64,000 bases of DNA, taken from positions 87,380,501-87,444,500 of the forward strand of contig CP142454.1 of assembly GCA_038049695.1 (NCBI GenBank), written 5' to 3'. Each line of letters begins with the position of its first letter. The first letter of the stretch is position 1. A program made the translations under genes and the position numbers. This stretch comes from Cinnamomum chago (lineage: Eukaryota; Streptophyta; Magnoliopsida; Laurales; Lauraceae). The notes beneath the pieces were generated by a model. The model made no database searches. It saw nothing but the letters and a program-made list of their open reading frames with translations, and was not told the DNA's origin. This document shows positions 11,562-23,080 of the stretch, in pieces.

Positions 11562-12785
11562 CGTTTGGCATCTTTCTCGCTTTGATCCCAATTTGTGTCC
11601 AAATCGGTTGTGCTGAGACTATACTCTACAAAACTTGTTTGACAATATTATATTAAATTACTCTACTAAAAATATACTGTACAGAACTTGTTTGGTAACA
11701 CTGTAAATATCTTTTTTTACTGAACGAAAGCAAGAGAATCATAGGATTTATAATGTGGGACCCACCTTTTATTATTTGCATTACTCTATTATTGTCATAC
11801 ATGGAACCCACCTGTAGAGATTACAACTTGGTACCCACCTTTATAAATTAGAATATGAGATTATGTTCATAGGATTTACAATGTAGACCCACCTTTATAG
11901 GAATTATAATAATATGAGGCCACCTTTTTATGACCCTTAAATATGGGACCTACCATTAGAATTTGTACACACCTTTAGAAATTAGAATATGGGCCCCACA
12001 TTTATAGGATTTACAATGTGAGCCCGCCATTTGTAATTGTGAGCATGTGACCCACATTCATAAGATTTACAATGTGGGCACACCTTTATAGGAATTGTAA
12101 TGTGGGACCACTTTTTTTTTATTGATTGTGAACACGGGGCCCACCTTTAAAAATTACAATGTGGTAACTATCTTTAAAAATTAAAAACATTGGGTGACAT
12201 TCATAGGATTCACAATGTGGGCCGATGTACAAAGTGGCTCAGCTCCACATTTTTGCAATTGTGACTATATGACCCACATTTTCTGTAATTATGAACACGG
12301 GACCCACATTTAAAAACTACAACATGGTACCCACCTTTATAAATTAGAAATGAGGCCTTATAATGTAATCCCGCCACTATAGGAGTTATAATATGGGCCC
12401 ACCTTTTGTAAGCATGACCATGTGACCCACCTTTAGACTTTAGAAAGTGGGGCCACCTTTGAGATTGTGAACATGAATGTATCTTTAGGATAGGTGTGAG
12501 AGGATTTGGAGTCTTAAATGATCTTATATAAAAGGCAAGAGATAAGTAGGTTCTTAAAAAAAAAAAAAAATTATAGAGGATTTGGAGTCTCAAATGATCT
12601 TTTATAAAAGGCAAGAGATAAGTAGGTTCTTAAAAAGAAAAAAATATTCCAACTTTCTTATGCTAGTAGTTTAAGATTTTGGAATTCTTTTCTGCGAGAA
12701 CAATAATTCAGAATATCGATTTACACTTATCAAATATGTTTTCTTTATCCTTATCTCGTAGGAAGATGGAAACACCAAACGGACC
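11562..12785. mobile_element. Possible 1.2-kb TIR element filled with degenerate GTGGGNCCCACC repeats
   Basis: The left end reads CCCGTTTGGCATCTTTC and the right end CACCAAACGGACCC, which form inverted ends CCGTTTGG(C/T)(A/G)T. The interior, 11750-12480, is a degenerate tandem array with a period of roughly 60 bp built on AATGTGGGACCCACCTTTATA. A clear TSD was not found. The array opens a 134-codon minus-strand frame that is not a gene. Confidence 0.5.
12500..12635. repeat. Direct repeat, two 60-bp units
   Basis: GAGGATTTGGAGTCT..AATGATCTT..ATAAAAGGCAAGAGATAAGTAGG occurs at 12500-12559 and 12576-12635, separated by an A run. Only a few bases differ, so it is recent relative to its surroundings. 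Confidence 0.9.
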
Positions 12786-13310
12786 CTTAGACTCTCAAAA
12801 CAATAGTGCTAAATTATTTAGTTACAAATTTAGGTCTTATGGTTGGAAGCACTCTTATATGTATGTTTTAGGGATCTAGATTCAAATCTCTATTCTAAAA
12901 GTAGGTCTCATACCTATCATTGTTTGGATAAAAGTCTTTTGAATATTCAAATAATCACATACTCATCACTAATGTTAAGGTTTCCAAGATTAGCAAAGGC
13001 TTGAGCGTATAAATTATAAATGGATCAGATTCAGGTCTTCAGTTTGAAGTTTGAACTTTCAACCCAATTACATGTCAAAATAATCATGATTTTAATTTTA
13101 CATGTTGACATATGTTTTTTATTTTTTATTGGTAATGTGACTTGAACCCACAACCTTAAAGACGCAACAATGAGCACCTTCGATTGTGCTGGGGTTTCTT
13201 CTTCTTTTTTTTTTTAACCGTTATGCATCTTAGAACCGTAATTTCAAAGATTTCCTACATCTCCCAACTATGGTTGAGAACTTATTGTGCCCTAATTAGC
13301 CCCATAAGAA

Positions 13311-13537
13311 GAACGGCTCCTTACCTTAGGGGTAAGGAGAGTCAATTCTTACCTGGCTGACTAGGATTTGAACCCTGGGTACTTCTTCTCGCTTGTGTGG
13401 GCTCCTTTCTCACTTGTGTGTGATTTCTTTCTGCGTGTGTGGGCTTTCCTTCCACTTGAGTTGACTGCTTTCTCGTGTGTATGCAGGTTCTCTTTTGAGT
13501 CCCAGGCCCTTGACTGGGTATCCAAAAACAAAAATTT
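13311..13537 (+). mobile_element. SINE, family 1, copy A
   Basis: It starts GAACGGCTCCTTACC, has a box-B-like GGATTTGAACCC at about 13368, and ends in an A-rich tail. The body is a series of about 20-bp units such as CTTGTGTGGGCTCCTTTCTC repeated four to five times. The TSD GCCCCATAAGAA is perfect at 13299-13310 and 13538-13549; a third copy starts at 13575. Other copies: 26606-26836, 42348-42431, 44724-44897, 62892-63109. Confidence 0.85.
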
Positions 13538-13613
13538 GCCCCATAAGAAAGTTCTCAAAAAACAAATTAAATTAGCCCCATAAGAAAGTTCCATTGCTTA
13601 TACCATACCATAC

Positions 13614-13615
<2 letters not shown>

Positions 13616-13681
<66 letters not shown>
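13616..13681. repeat. (TC)n microsatellite
   Basis: About 33 uninterrupted TC dinucleotides. Confidence 0.98.
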
Positions 13682-13683
<2 letters not shown>

Positions 13684-14071
13684 GTAATTTCATATGAACT
13701 TTGAATAAAAACAAAGTCCGGCCAAATATTATGTTTAATGGGGCACACTTAATCTACTAATTAATCTAGTTAGGCGCCATTTGTACTTTGCACCAGGCAA
13801 AGTGGGGGGCAGGAAATCATTTGGCTAAGAAATCTTGTTCCCGCCCTTTTGGTTGCATAAGTTACTCTGCATAAAAGTCTTCAACACTTGCTAATTAACC
13901 AAAAATAGACCCCACCCTAATTTGAAATTGAATTAATAGCCATTCAAATCATAAAAGAAAGCCCTTTATATAGCCATTAGAGATTAGATAGTTAGATCCT
14001 AAAATTAAGGTTTAAGATGATCCCAGATCATGGTATTTAATCAGCCACTATGAGTCTATGACAAGAGGATT

Positions 14072-14756
14072 CATGTTTGGGTAATGTCTTCGGAGAGGAA
14101 TCCTCTCTTGTTTTCGTCGATTCAGAGGAAAATCCAAGTTTAGGTGAACAGAGGAAAAGTGAGAGGACAATGTTAATCCTCTAAACCAATCCAAAATCCT
14201 CTCTTCCATTAATTCCTTCTTTTCCACCTCCGTCCATCGAATTTTACAAATCCACGGAGGTAAAGAAACACAAAAGCTACAAAAGTGACTCCTCCTTGGT
14301 GTTTTTTCGAACTTAGAATGCAGTGATTCGTCCCCTAAAACATCCTTAGAGAGGATAACATTGTTCTAGTGGAATGAATGAATCCTTTGGATAATGATTC
14401 CTCCATGTTTACCAAATGTGCCAATGTACATTTGGTAAAAAGGGAGGAATCCTCTATCGAGAGGATTTCTACATTTCCATGAAACCATGCATTTTCTTTG
14501 AGAAGTTCTTAGGAGAGGAGTCACTGCCTTCTGGATTTGGGCAACATAGACGAGGAGTCACTCAAGTGCTTCTTTGTCATTGTGGATCTACAAGATTCGA
14601 TAGGAAAGGTGGAGAGGAAGGAATCAATGAAAGAGGATTTTTAATGAGGATTTAAAGAATCTTATCTTACTTTTCCTCTCTTTACCCAACTCTGGAATTT
14701 TTTGGAAACGAGAAAAACAACTAAGGATTCCTATAGGAGGACATTACCCAAACATG
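14072..14756. mobile_element. TIR element of about 685 bp (MITE-like)
   Basis: The left end CATGTTTGGGTAATGTC is an inverted match to the right end GACATTACCCAAACATG, and similarity continues inward (AGGAATCCT). An inner palindrome, ACCAAATGTG..ACATTTGGT, lies near 14409-14438. The interior is full of GAGAGGA/TCCTCTC words. I could not fix a TSD, so the superfamily is open. Confidence 0.7.
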
Positions 14757-14764
14757 CTAAAGAA

Positions 14765-15640
14765 TCTACACATCACAAAATCCTCTTGGCCTACAAACAA
14801 ATCAGGTACCTACTTTTCCTAGTCCTTTGATTACCAGGTACTCTGGTGGGCCTGATTAGTGATTACAAAACAGACTCAAGCCACAGTTTCCTATAGGGCA
14901 GCTTTGCATCACATGAGTAGCACGTGAGGTGAGGTGAGGTGAGAGGTGAGATAGATGATGACGTCTTCTCTGACGTACACTTTGGGAGCTTCCGAAGGAA
15001 ACAATGGATCCCCTCCTCTTATTCACGTGGCAGATTTTGGAATTTGGACCCCTTTCATGTAGAATACTAGAATTCATGCCTAATCACATGTTTAAGATGA
15101 TATTAATCTTGACATTTGTCCAAAATCCAATCTAATTAGAGGGAAATTTGGTTTAAAGAGAGTTGAAATTCAATTTTAAGAGGTTGGATTTTACAAGTGT
15201 ATCCAATATTTATATATTGATGCATATATATTTATATATAGTAGTGTATCCAATAAAAAATTTGACCCTCGATCCAACGGACTAATCCATTTCGATATAT
15301 GAAAATTTAATGGGTCTAATGTACTTAAGAGGATTCCATGTGTGTGGATGATTCGGATGTGTTATAAAGTCAACCCTACTATGTTGTCCCTCACCATAAC
15401 ATGGTGAGGAATGGATGCAAAAGAATATTTTCCTTTATCTGTGTGTATATATATATATATATATAAAGTTTAAAGTTCTTGCGGGGGTTGTCAACTTCTT
15501 TGATGCAACCATTGTCTTCTTTCGAGCCTAGTACTCTCACTTACAACAATTTGCTCTTGGAATATTTTGTGATTGCCGTGGCAATAAGGTAAAAAAAAAA
15601 AAGAAGTTTTAATAAGCCGTGATTAAAATATTTACAATAA
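14765..15640. repeat. Segmental duplication, unit 1
   Basis: It begins near CAAAATCCTCTTGGCC and runs through TTTCCTATAGGG, a GGTGA pentamer array (14926-14949), a TGACG pair, a G-box, TTTGGAATTTGGACCCC, a TA microsatellite (about 15442-15464) and TTTGCTCTTGGAAT. Unit 2 at 16045-16625 has the same landmarks in the same order with scattered differences and a shorter middle. No coding frame is conserved between the units. Confidence 0.85.
14959..14976 (+). promoter_or_regulatory. as-1-like TGACG pair, unit 1
   Basis: TGACGTCTTCTCTGACGT has two TGACG cores separated by 7 bp, the spacing of the as-1/ocs elements bound by TGA-class bZIP factors. A G-box (CACGTG, 15024-15029) lies 48 bp downstream. 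No adjacent gene is evident, so function is inferred only. Confidence 0.4.
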
Positions 15641-16044
15641 TATTAAAAATATTTAAAAGGCTTCATTTAGGATTGTTGCTTTAGGCCTCAAATTGTCTCG
15701 AGCCGGCCTTGATTGAGAATTTCTAACATGATTTGACATCTTATCTCCTCTCATGAGCATTTCAAATACTTTGTTTGATACAATAACTAAGAATTACTGA
15801 TCACATGAATAGGCACTTTTAGCCTTATGAAATCTCAGGTTTCCGGCATTTCAAATGCTAGATGGGTTTTGAGCATTTGAAAATCTACTTTGGAGGCAGC
15901 ATTTGGAAATCAGAATTCTCATAATTCTTCCGAATAAACAAGCTATTAATCATTGAAATTTTTTTTGATTTGTCTTGATAGATGGAACTTGATTTGTTAT
16001 ATAAAAGGAATAACAACACAAGATTCCTCTTTGGGTGAAAAAAA

Positions 16045-16625
16045 GAATGGCCACACATCACAAAACCCTCTTGGCCCACAAACAAATCATGTACTCAGGT
16101 GGGCCTCATTACAACACAGACCCAAACCCGAGTTTCCTATAGGGTTCCTTTTGCATCACATGGGGTGAGGTGAGGTGAGGTGAGGTGAGGTTGGATGAGA
16201 TAGATGATGACGTCTTCTCTGACGTATACTTTAGGAGCTTCGGAAAGAATCAATGGATCCTACTTCATCACGTGGCAGACTTTGGAATTTGGACCCCTTT
16301 CACTCCGAATTACATGTTTAAGATGAGATTAATCTTGACATTTAGTGAAATTTGGTCTAAAGTGAGTTGACATTCAATTTTAAGAGGTTGGATTTCATAA
16401 GTGGGTCCCATTAATTGATGCATATATATATATATATTTAAAGTCTCAAAGTTCATGTAGGATTATAGGGGTTGCCAACCTCCTTGATACAACCCTCTTT
16501 TTTTATTTGAGTTTAATAATTCCTTTTTCTTTATTTGAGTTTAATAATTTCACTTAGAACAGTTTGCTCTTGGAATTTTTTGTTATCGCCATGACAATAG
16601 GATTAAAAAAAAAAGTTTCAATGTC
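16045..16625. repeat. Segmental duplication, unit 2
   Basis: Starts around CACATCACAAAACCCTCTTG and matches unit 1 (14765-15640) in direct orientation about 1.28 kb away. The GGTGA array is longer here (16162-16190). A 16-base TA run is at about 16422-16437. The unit ends with an A run near 16605. Confidence 0.85.
16208..16225 (+). promoter_or_regulatory. as-1-like TGACG pair, unit 2
   Basis: The same TGACG-N7-TGACG motif as at 14959, with an identical 18 bp core and a G-box at 16269-16274. It has stayed intact while the surrounding duplicate diverged by base changes and indels. Confidence 0.4.
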
Positions 16626-17783
16626 CGTGACTTGAACACCACTCTATGGCGTAAAATGTTGGCTAATTAGAAAAGTCAAACATGAAAAACAAAGACCGTA
16701 GAACAAATGAGGATGTTGAGACATATGTATGATAAAAATTGAAAAAAATAGAATTGAAAATGAGTGTATTCAAAAGTAAAGTATCTAGAGACAAGACCGA
16801 CCCATGAAAATTTAAGATTAATAAAAAATCATCTGAAAAATTTTAGTCGCAGGTATATAGATACACTATATATCTAAAATAATCTGACCTGAGATAGATT
16901 AGGTGAACACTACTCCTAGAGCCTATTCATTTATTAGAATTCCAGGAATTTCTATTTGAAGAATTCCTAAATTCCTAGACAAGGTGAAATTCCTAAATTA
17001 TTAAAAGCCAATTGAGACTTTTCATGTATTGGAATTAATAAATTCTTGTCAAAAAAATAAGGGATTTGGAAATGTCATCATGTCCCAAAAACCCCAAGCC
17101 ACTACTAAGAAATAGGCCCTAAGTATTCATTTGCGTAGAGTCATGGCATATCCTCTTTCCCAACATTGGAAGTTTGACCTAAATGTTAAAATTTTCAGAT
17201 TCTGTCCGACGCAAAATTGCCTAAAAATCGGAGTTTTTTTTTTTTTTTTTTGCCATTTCATCATTGCACCAAACGCCACGGGACGCCATTTCTCCTCCCC
17301 CTAATCACTCTGCACAAACGACCCCTAAAAGACAATAATAATGATGATGGTTATATTTGAATCAGGGCAGCAAAGTATCCCAAATCTTCATGGCAATCAC
17401 CCAGCACTAATACACTTCAAAATTTTGTCATCCTCACATGAAATAAAATAACAGTAAAAATAAAATAAAATATCAGATTGCCAGAGATGACTGTTAGATA
17501 AAGTAGCAATGATGATACTTACAAGAAGATTAAGACACTACTCCAATTAGATAACACCTACAAACCCACCCCTACTTCCTTTATTATTATCTTTCCACCT
17601 TTTCACCCTTCCCAACCCAAAAATCAAAATTTAAATTAAAAAAAAAATCCTCTTCCTTGCTGACTTCTACTGCTCTTCTTTGATTTTAGCAATTCATGCA
17701 TCAGGCCCCCACTCACTCCTGCCTTGAAGGATGAGAAGAGAACACCAAAGAAAAATTAAGGAAACGGTGTCCTGCGCACTACA
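16626..17783. other. 3' flank of the WRKY gene; no other gene
   Basis: AT-rich sequence containing AGAATTCCAGGAATT-type words near 16936, a T run at 17231-17251 and no supported reading frame. The last 100-200 bases probably include the WRKY 3' UTR; no unambiguous polyadenylation signal can be assigned. Confidence 0.5.
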
Positions 17784-19578
17784 CTATCCGGTGCTCCCGC
17801 ACCAATTAGCTTCTCTCAAGCTACACCGCCGGAACACCACCGAGCACTCCGGCAGCTCCCCCAGATCGCCGAACAGCGACTCGTCCTCCTCCCCCATCGG
17901 AAAAACAGAAGTCGCCACGTCAGCATCGGCTCCCGCGCAAATGGGGCCCTCGAGGAGGGGGTCTTTGGCGGGAGAGGATGCCACGTCAGAGAACCAGGAG
18001 TAGTCCTCGGCCAGCATCGTAGCGTCCGGCTCGAGGTCGTGGAAGCTGTCGTCAGGGTCGGTTTCGGCCGTGCCGGATAAAACGGCCGGCTCGGTTTCGG
18101 CCGGTTTGGTGTCGGATTTGGTGGGGTTTCTGGACGTGGGCCACGGGTGATTGTGATCACAGGCGTAGGTTATCACCAGCATGGTGGGGTCCACACCGCT
18201 CCTCTCTACTTGCTTCCTGGCAGGGCAACCCTTGGAACTGCTACATCTGTAGTAACCCCTGCCCACACCAAGAGTACATGAGTAAACAAGAAGACACTAT
18301 TTTATAAAAATTAAAATAAATCCCGCTTGGCACCTAACAAAGTAAAAGTCAAGTAAAGTTTTTATGATTTTTTTAGATGTGAGGTCACATCAATATTATT
18401 TTAAGTTAATATTTTTTATTTTTTCAAGAAAAGAAAAAAACCACATTCTTTAACTACTAAAAAATAAAAAAACTCCAATTTTCTAAAAAAAAGTAAAAAA
18501 GATTTTCACATCGAACCACCAAAATTAAAAATAAAAATACATTCATAATCTTGTTATATTTTATTATCTTTTGATTTGATGCTTTACTATATTTTATTTT
18601 ACATGTAAAATATACCAAATGAGCCAATGAATGTCAATCTCTTTTCAAACATTTTACTTCAATAGCAGCTAATCCCATCATATTTAATTTAAATTGAGTG
18701 TATCACTAATAAAAAGTTTAATTCATATAATTAATAATATATATGATTAACTTCTATTAAAAAGAAAATTCTAAAATATTTTATTGGAAGAAATAGAATT
18801 CGTTTTTGAACGATTCAAATAATCCATAGATGATGAAGCTCCACATCTAAGTACATCTAAAATAATTTCACTGTTATCGCGGCAAATAAATGAAATTCGC
18901 CAGGTGGCACATGTTAGTGAAGCCAATAGAATCCCGGGACGATGCACCGATAAACACGGCGCCAACCATGGGCCCACCCGCTTAGGGCGGCCCTGCTATG
19001 GTAGGAAGAAAAAAAAAAACAACAAATAAAAAACCAAGAACTGAAGAGGCGCATGTTAGCATAACACACTGTGCTTTTCTAGAATAAGCCGGCGGCGAGG
19101 AAGGCGGCCGCCCATCACGGCGGGCGGCGTCGGATAAGGCCAGTTTCACTCGAGGCGCACGTTAGAGGGTGGGGCGTACGCACCTCGGATATGGAGAGCC
19201 CTTGATCGGCTTTTGGCCGTACTTTCTCCAGGCCCACGAATCGGACGGTGGATTCGATCCCTCCACTTCTCCGATCGGTACGGACACAACTCTCTTCTCT
19301 GCAACAGCTCCTCTCCTGCTCCACACAATAATTACAAAAAAAAAAAATAAATACCCCCAAAGAAATCAGGACCGTCCAAAAAGGGCAAATCTGAGAAGAA
19401 GTTAGATCCCACAAGGATCCGACATCTCCAGCAAAATCCGTTCTTTTGGGTCTACTAACCTTCTCTTGGGAGATGACGTGGCACTGGTTTTTCCGATGTA
19501 AAACGGCCCGTTTTCCGGCGTGGTTCCTGGCTCTTCCTGATCGGAGATAAATGGGTTTGTGATAAATCGCCCCTCCAT
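17784..19578 (-). CDS. WRKY69: WRKY transcription factor, group IIe (WRKY65/69 clade), three exons
   Basis: A nuclear DNA-binding protein predicted to bind W-boxes (TTGAC[C/T]). I join exon 1 19578-19460, exon 2 19318-19184 and exon 3 18258-17784, all with GT..AG borders and matching phase, giving 729 nt and 242 aa. Exon 1 starts [18 protein letters not shown] and ends SPKR. Exon 2 carries the basic stretch [15 protein letters not shown] and WRKYGQK at residues 70-76. Intron 2 splits the codon of R85 (..SPYPR|GYYRC..), the conserved WRKY intron site. The zinc finger is C90-X5-C96-X23-H120-X-H122. The acidic tail contains [14 protein letters not shown] at 210-223, a motif I know from WRKY69. 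Residue G105 sits where relatives usually have R (VERSRVDP). Exon 2's acceptor (AG at 19320-19319) is chosen by phase and homology; CAG just downstream is an alternative out of phase. The exon-2 frame is not the longest open frame on this strand. Confidence 0.93.
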
Positions 19579-19676
19579 GATCGGGTTCGACCCGAAACTG
19601 ATCGATCAAAATGGAGTACTCTGAATTCTCAACAAAAGAAGATGAAGATAAAAAGTTGTAGAGAGAGAAGAGAGAG

Positions 19677-19684
19677 TATAAATA
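19677..19684 (-). promoter_or_regulatory. Candidate TATA box of the WRKY gene
   Basis: TATTTATA on the minus strand, 99 bases upstream of the ATG at 19578. A W-box core TTGAC lies just upstream (19718-19722), compatible with WRKY auto- or cross-regulation, and a GA-repeat at 19750-19770. Confidence 0.45.
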
Positions 19685-19747
19685 CAATGCCGGCCAATAG
19701 AATCGGCCGTCAGCATGTTGACAGATGAGCAGTTTTATAGTTTTTTT

Positions 19748-19771
19748 TAGAGAGAGAGAGAGAGAGAGAGG
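19748..19771. repeat. (AG)n microsatellite in the WRKY promoter
   Basis: About 12 AG units roughly 170-195 bp upstream of the WRKY start. GA/CT tracts near plant promoters can bind BBR/BPC factors; here that is only a possibility. Confidence 0.8.
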
Positions 19772-19799
19772 GAAATAATAATCAAATAGCAACTAAAAA

Positions 19800-22700
19800 T
19801 TGTACATTGCAAGTGAAAGGGACCATTATCTTCTAATTTGTGATTTTGAAATTGAGTGAGGTGGGGCATGAGAGGGATGTTTGGAAGGAGAAGGGAAGGT
19901 GGCACATGGGACAGTGCATTTTCTTTCCCCATGAGAAGGATGTTTGAGTGCACCATTAACATGAGCCATTTGGACATTTGAGCATGAGCCATTTGGATCG
20001 ACCTCCCACATTGGGTCGTTGCTCCAATATCCAATGAAACCATGCTAATTTGATGACGAACGTACAATAATCAATAAGAGTCATCCATTATGTAAGCTAG
20101 CACTCTGTAATTGATTGCAATTATTCAGTTATGGGGTGTGCCATGGTGTGGATGTCTCTCGTGGACCCTCCATGTGATCCTTTGTGGGGGCCAACCTGGG
20201 GCCACACCAAAAGAAGATCAAAATGAGACCTACTCCTACATGTGTGTAAAACTCTAATTTTATTAGATCATCTTAACCCCTTTATCATGGACCTCAAGTT
20301 TGTTGGTTTTTGAGGACATAATATTTTAAGGATTTCAATCCAGTGGGAGTATTAAGTGGATAAGTGTCAAAATCCAGTTTGCGAATGTGAGGGAGTAGGA
20401 TTGATTGTGGAGGGCCCCAAGTCGATCCCAAAGGAGAGACATCCTCACCCTCTAGCATTGACCATTCATTTAGTTTATTTGAGTAATGAAAACTATGTGC
20501 AGTTTAATTACTTAAATATGATGCTGAGACCCCGTTTATGCCTTTGGAGGTTTCTATTTTTGCATTTATGCCATCTATCTCCTTCAATCCCATTGAAAAC
20601 TACTGCAACAGTGAAGTTCTTAAGATCCAAGTAGAACAAATGAGGAAGTTATGTAAAGATGATTGTCTAAATTAAAGACAACAAATGAATGGCTCCAATA
20701 AAGGGCCAGAGAATCTATGAGTGTCATGGTATTGGAAACAACTGATGTATGAGTTTTAAGGATCACCCGTTTGTTTGCATAAATGACATAGGAACTTAAA
20801 GACATGAATTCCAGATGAAGTGAGCTCCATGGAAGGATTATTAAAAGGGTGAGTGTGAAGGATATGCGATAAAGATGTTAATGTGACCCTGGCTTTCTTA
20901 GATGTTGAAGAATCAGCTTCATCTTTCATTGAGTCTATTGCCATCAAAGAGGAGGTTATTTGATGGTTGGTTTTGTAAACTTATCTTTAGTTCTTCATTC
21001 TTAGCCACTTATACAATTCTAATCACATTGCCTATGAGAGATTTTGTAAGCCATTTGTAAAATTGTGCAATTTTACAAGGTATAATTCTAAATAAATGTG
21101 AGTTGATTTACTCCAATAATGGGTTAAAGCATCAATGATGATGTTGATAATCTAGCATATATATTAGAACAGGAGATACAACTATTGACTTATATTATTA
21201 ATCTTGCATTTTGAAGGTGTTACTATGTAAATTGGAAGATCGATTTAGCCAAGCGCATGGATCGTTTTGAGATGTGCGTGGCATATTGGTTGGTGGATCC
21301 ATGAGGCATACTTACCTAAAGAGGGGTAGTGGTTTCGTCATGCACCAGAACAGTGATAAATAATTAATGGTAATATTCATATGAGAACTAGTTCTCATAT
21401 ATTGTATGAGAACCATTTTGTGGAGCCCAATTGTGGGCCCCATTTGGGGATGGGACCAGGGGGATAAAAAGATTTATGCGAGACCACTCCAGGTATAAGT
21501 TTGACCCCAAATCCATGCACCAAACCCCTTCATCGGTGGCCCACAAGTTTAATGGCTTCATATTCAAAAAAATATTCAATCCTGGATCCAATGGTTCAGT
21601 CTATTCGGATGTTTGTCAATCCTTGAAATTAGTGACTATCAGGGAGTTCCCTATTGGTTGCTAGGTTTGGATGGGTTGCTAGTTGGGTCCTGTAAAAAAG
21701 TTTTTGGTTATGTTGGCTAACAATATCCAATATATCTAAATTTAACTTGGCTTAAGTAGCACGAGTGAAGCTCAAGCCCAAGCCTAGTCGAGCCAAGCTA
21801 AACATGTTCCATATGTATATTTGTACAATGCTAAATAAGTCTGTTCAATTGGAGGATATCTGAGAATTCCTATTTGGGGATTTCTTAAGAATTTGAGACG
21901 TTGTCTTCTTATAAGAACCACAATGCTCAAGAGCCCCTAAAATAATTTTAAGGCTAAATATATGAGAATTTTGAGAACTTTGTAAGCTAGCCAAAACACC
22001 CTTGGATATATAGAGAGTTTGCAAATCAAACAGTATGCTAACTTTTCATGCACATTCATTTTCATGGTTTAGTGCTGCACATTTTTCAGGTAGGAAGCAA
22101 AAAAGCTTGATCTGATTTTCAACTGTGACCCTAGTAACTCAAATATAGAGAAATACTAGTTCCTATTGGCCTTGGTTGTTTCATGTAATTAATTAGAATA
22201 ATATTTATAGGAATCTAAAGGAGCTTGTAAAGGAAAACTAAGTAACGAAATGTAAGTATTAAAAAATCACTATCAAATAATCTATCACTTAATAAAAAAT
22301 CAATTCAGTGTCTCATCTATATGCATCTATTTTATATTTTTCATTCCTCACTTCTTTAATAATCCTACGCTGGTACCTATTTGACTATGAATTCGTATTA
22401 TATAGACAATCCCATACAAACCGGGGCGAAACCAAAAATCTCTTGGGGGCAATATGAAAAACTAAAATCTTCTATGACATTGGAGGGTTTTGCAAAAATA
22501 TGACATCAAATTAGAACTCACCACTTCCTCTCATGTTGGGGCCCACAAGGTTAATGGATCTGAATCCCAAAACTCAGTGCCACAGTCGGTGGTTATTATC
22601 CTTTTTCCAATGGAACATTCTTGATTGCCCGTTTCATGCTCCGCTATGTCCGGAAAGATAATGGCCATGTAACAGATCAGAGCTTGTATTCTAATTCCTA

Positions 22701-23080
22701 TGGTGTTGTAATGATGATCTTTTTCCCATTCTTTTATTTCCCCAATCCCCACGTCTTGACTTCTCCCAGCATCATTTAATGCATGAATCTCTTTACATCT
22801 CTCCAGCTCTCTCTTCGTTCTTTTGTCAACTCTTTCCAGCTACAGCTTCATAGACGTAGAAAATACTCCTTTGTGGTTAGATGAATGGATTCCAACTATG
22901 ACATTAAAACGTGCGTGGGTGGTTGTCTTACATAAACTAAACACATCTGTTTAGGTTTCGTCTTCTTAACTCTCAAGGGAACTTATGAAATGACCTTGTA
23001 TTATTATATAGTCTTAAAAGGGGTGAATTATTATTTTACCTCTTCATTGTAAGTTAGACTAATCAATTTGTAAAAAACCA
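19800..23080. other. Spacer with decayed MITE-like copies; no gene
   Basis: No supported coding sequence. 20525-20990 contains text related to the Tourist-like MITE at 39903-40218 (shared words such as GAGCTCCA, GGATTATTAAAAG, GAAGGATAT and GACTTTCTTAG-like). 21369-21415 resembles the end of the Mutator-like element at 49462. 22155-22390 has another faint relative of the MITE (TTTAATAATCCTA..TGGTACCTATTTG). Confidence 0.55.
21369..21415 (+). mobile_element. Mutator-like TIR fragment
   Basis: GGTAATATTCATATGAGAAC.. followed by TTCTCATATATTGTATGAGAA aligns with the left TIR of the element at 49462 (GGGTAATATTCAAGTGAGAA.. TTCTCATACATTAGGTGAGAA). No partner end was found nearby. Confidence 0.45.

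Noticed and set aside
12210..12614. 134-codon open frame on the minus strand
   Set aside because: Produced by the degenerate GTGGGACCCACC array; His/Tyr/Ser-rich repeats with no domain.
19115..19792. 225-codon minus-strand open frame over the WRKY locus
   Set aside because: Wrong frame for the WRKYGQK exon and reads through intron 1 and the promoter; the spliced WRKY model explains the region better.
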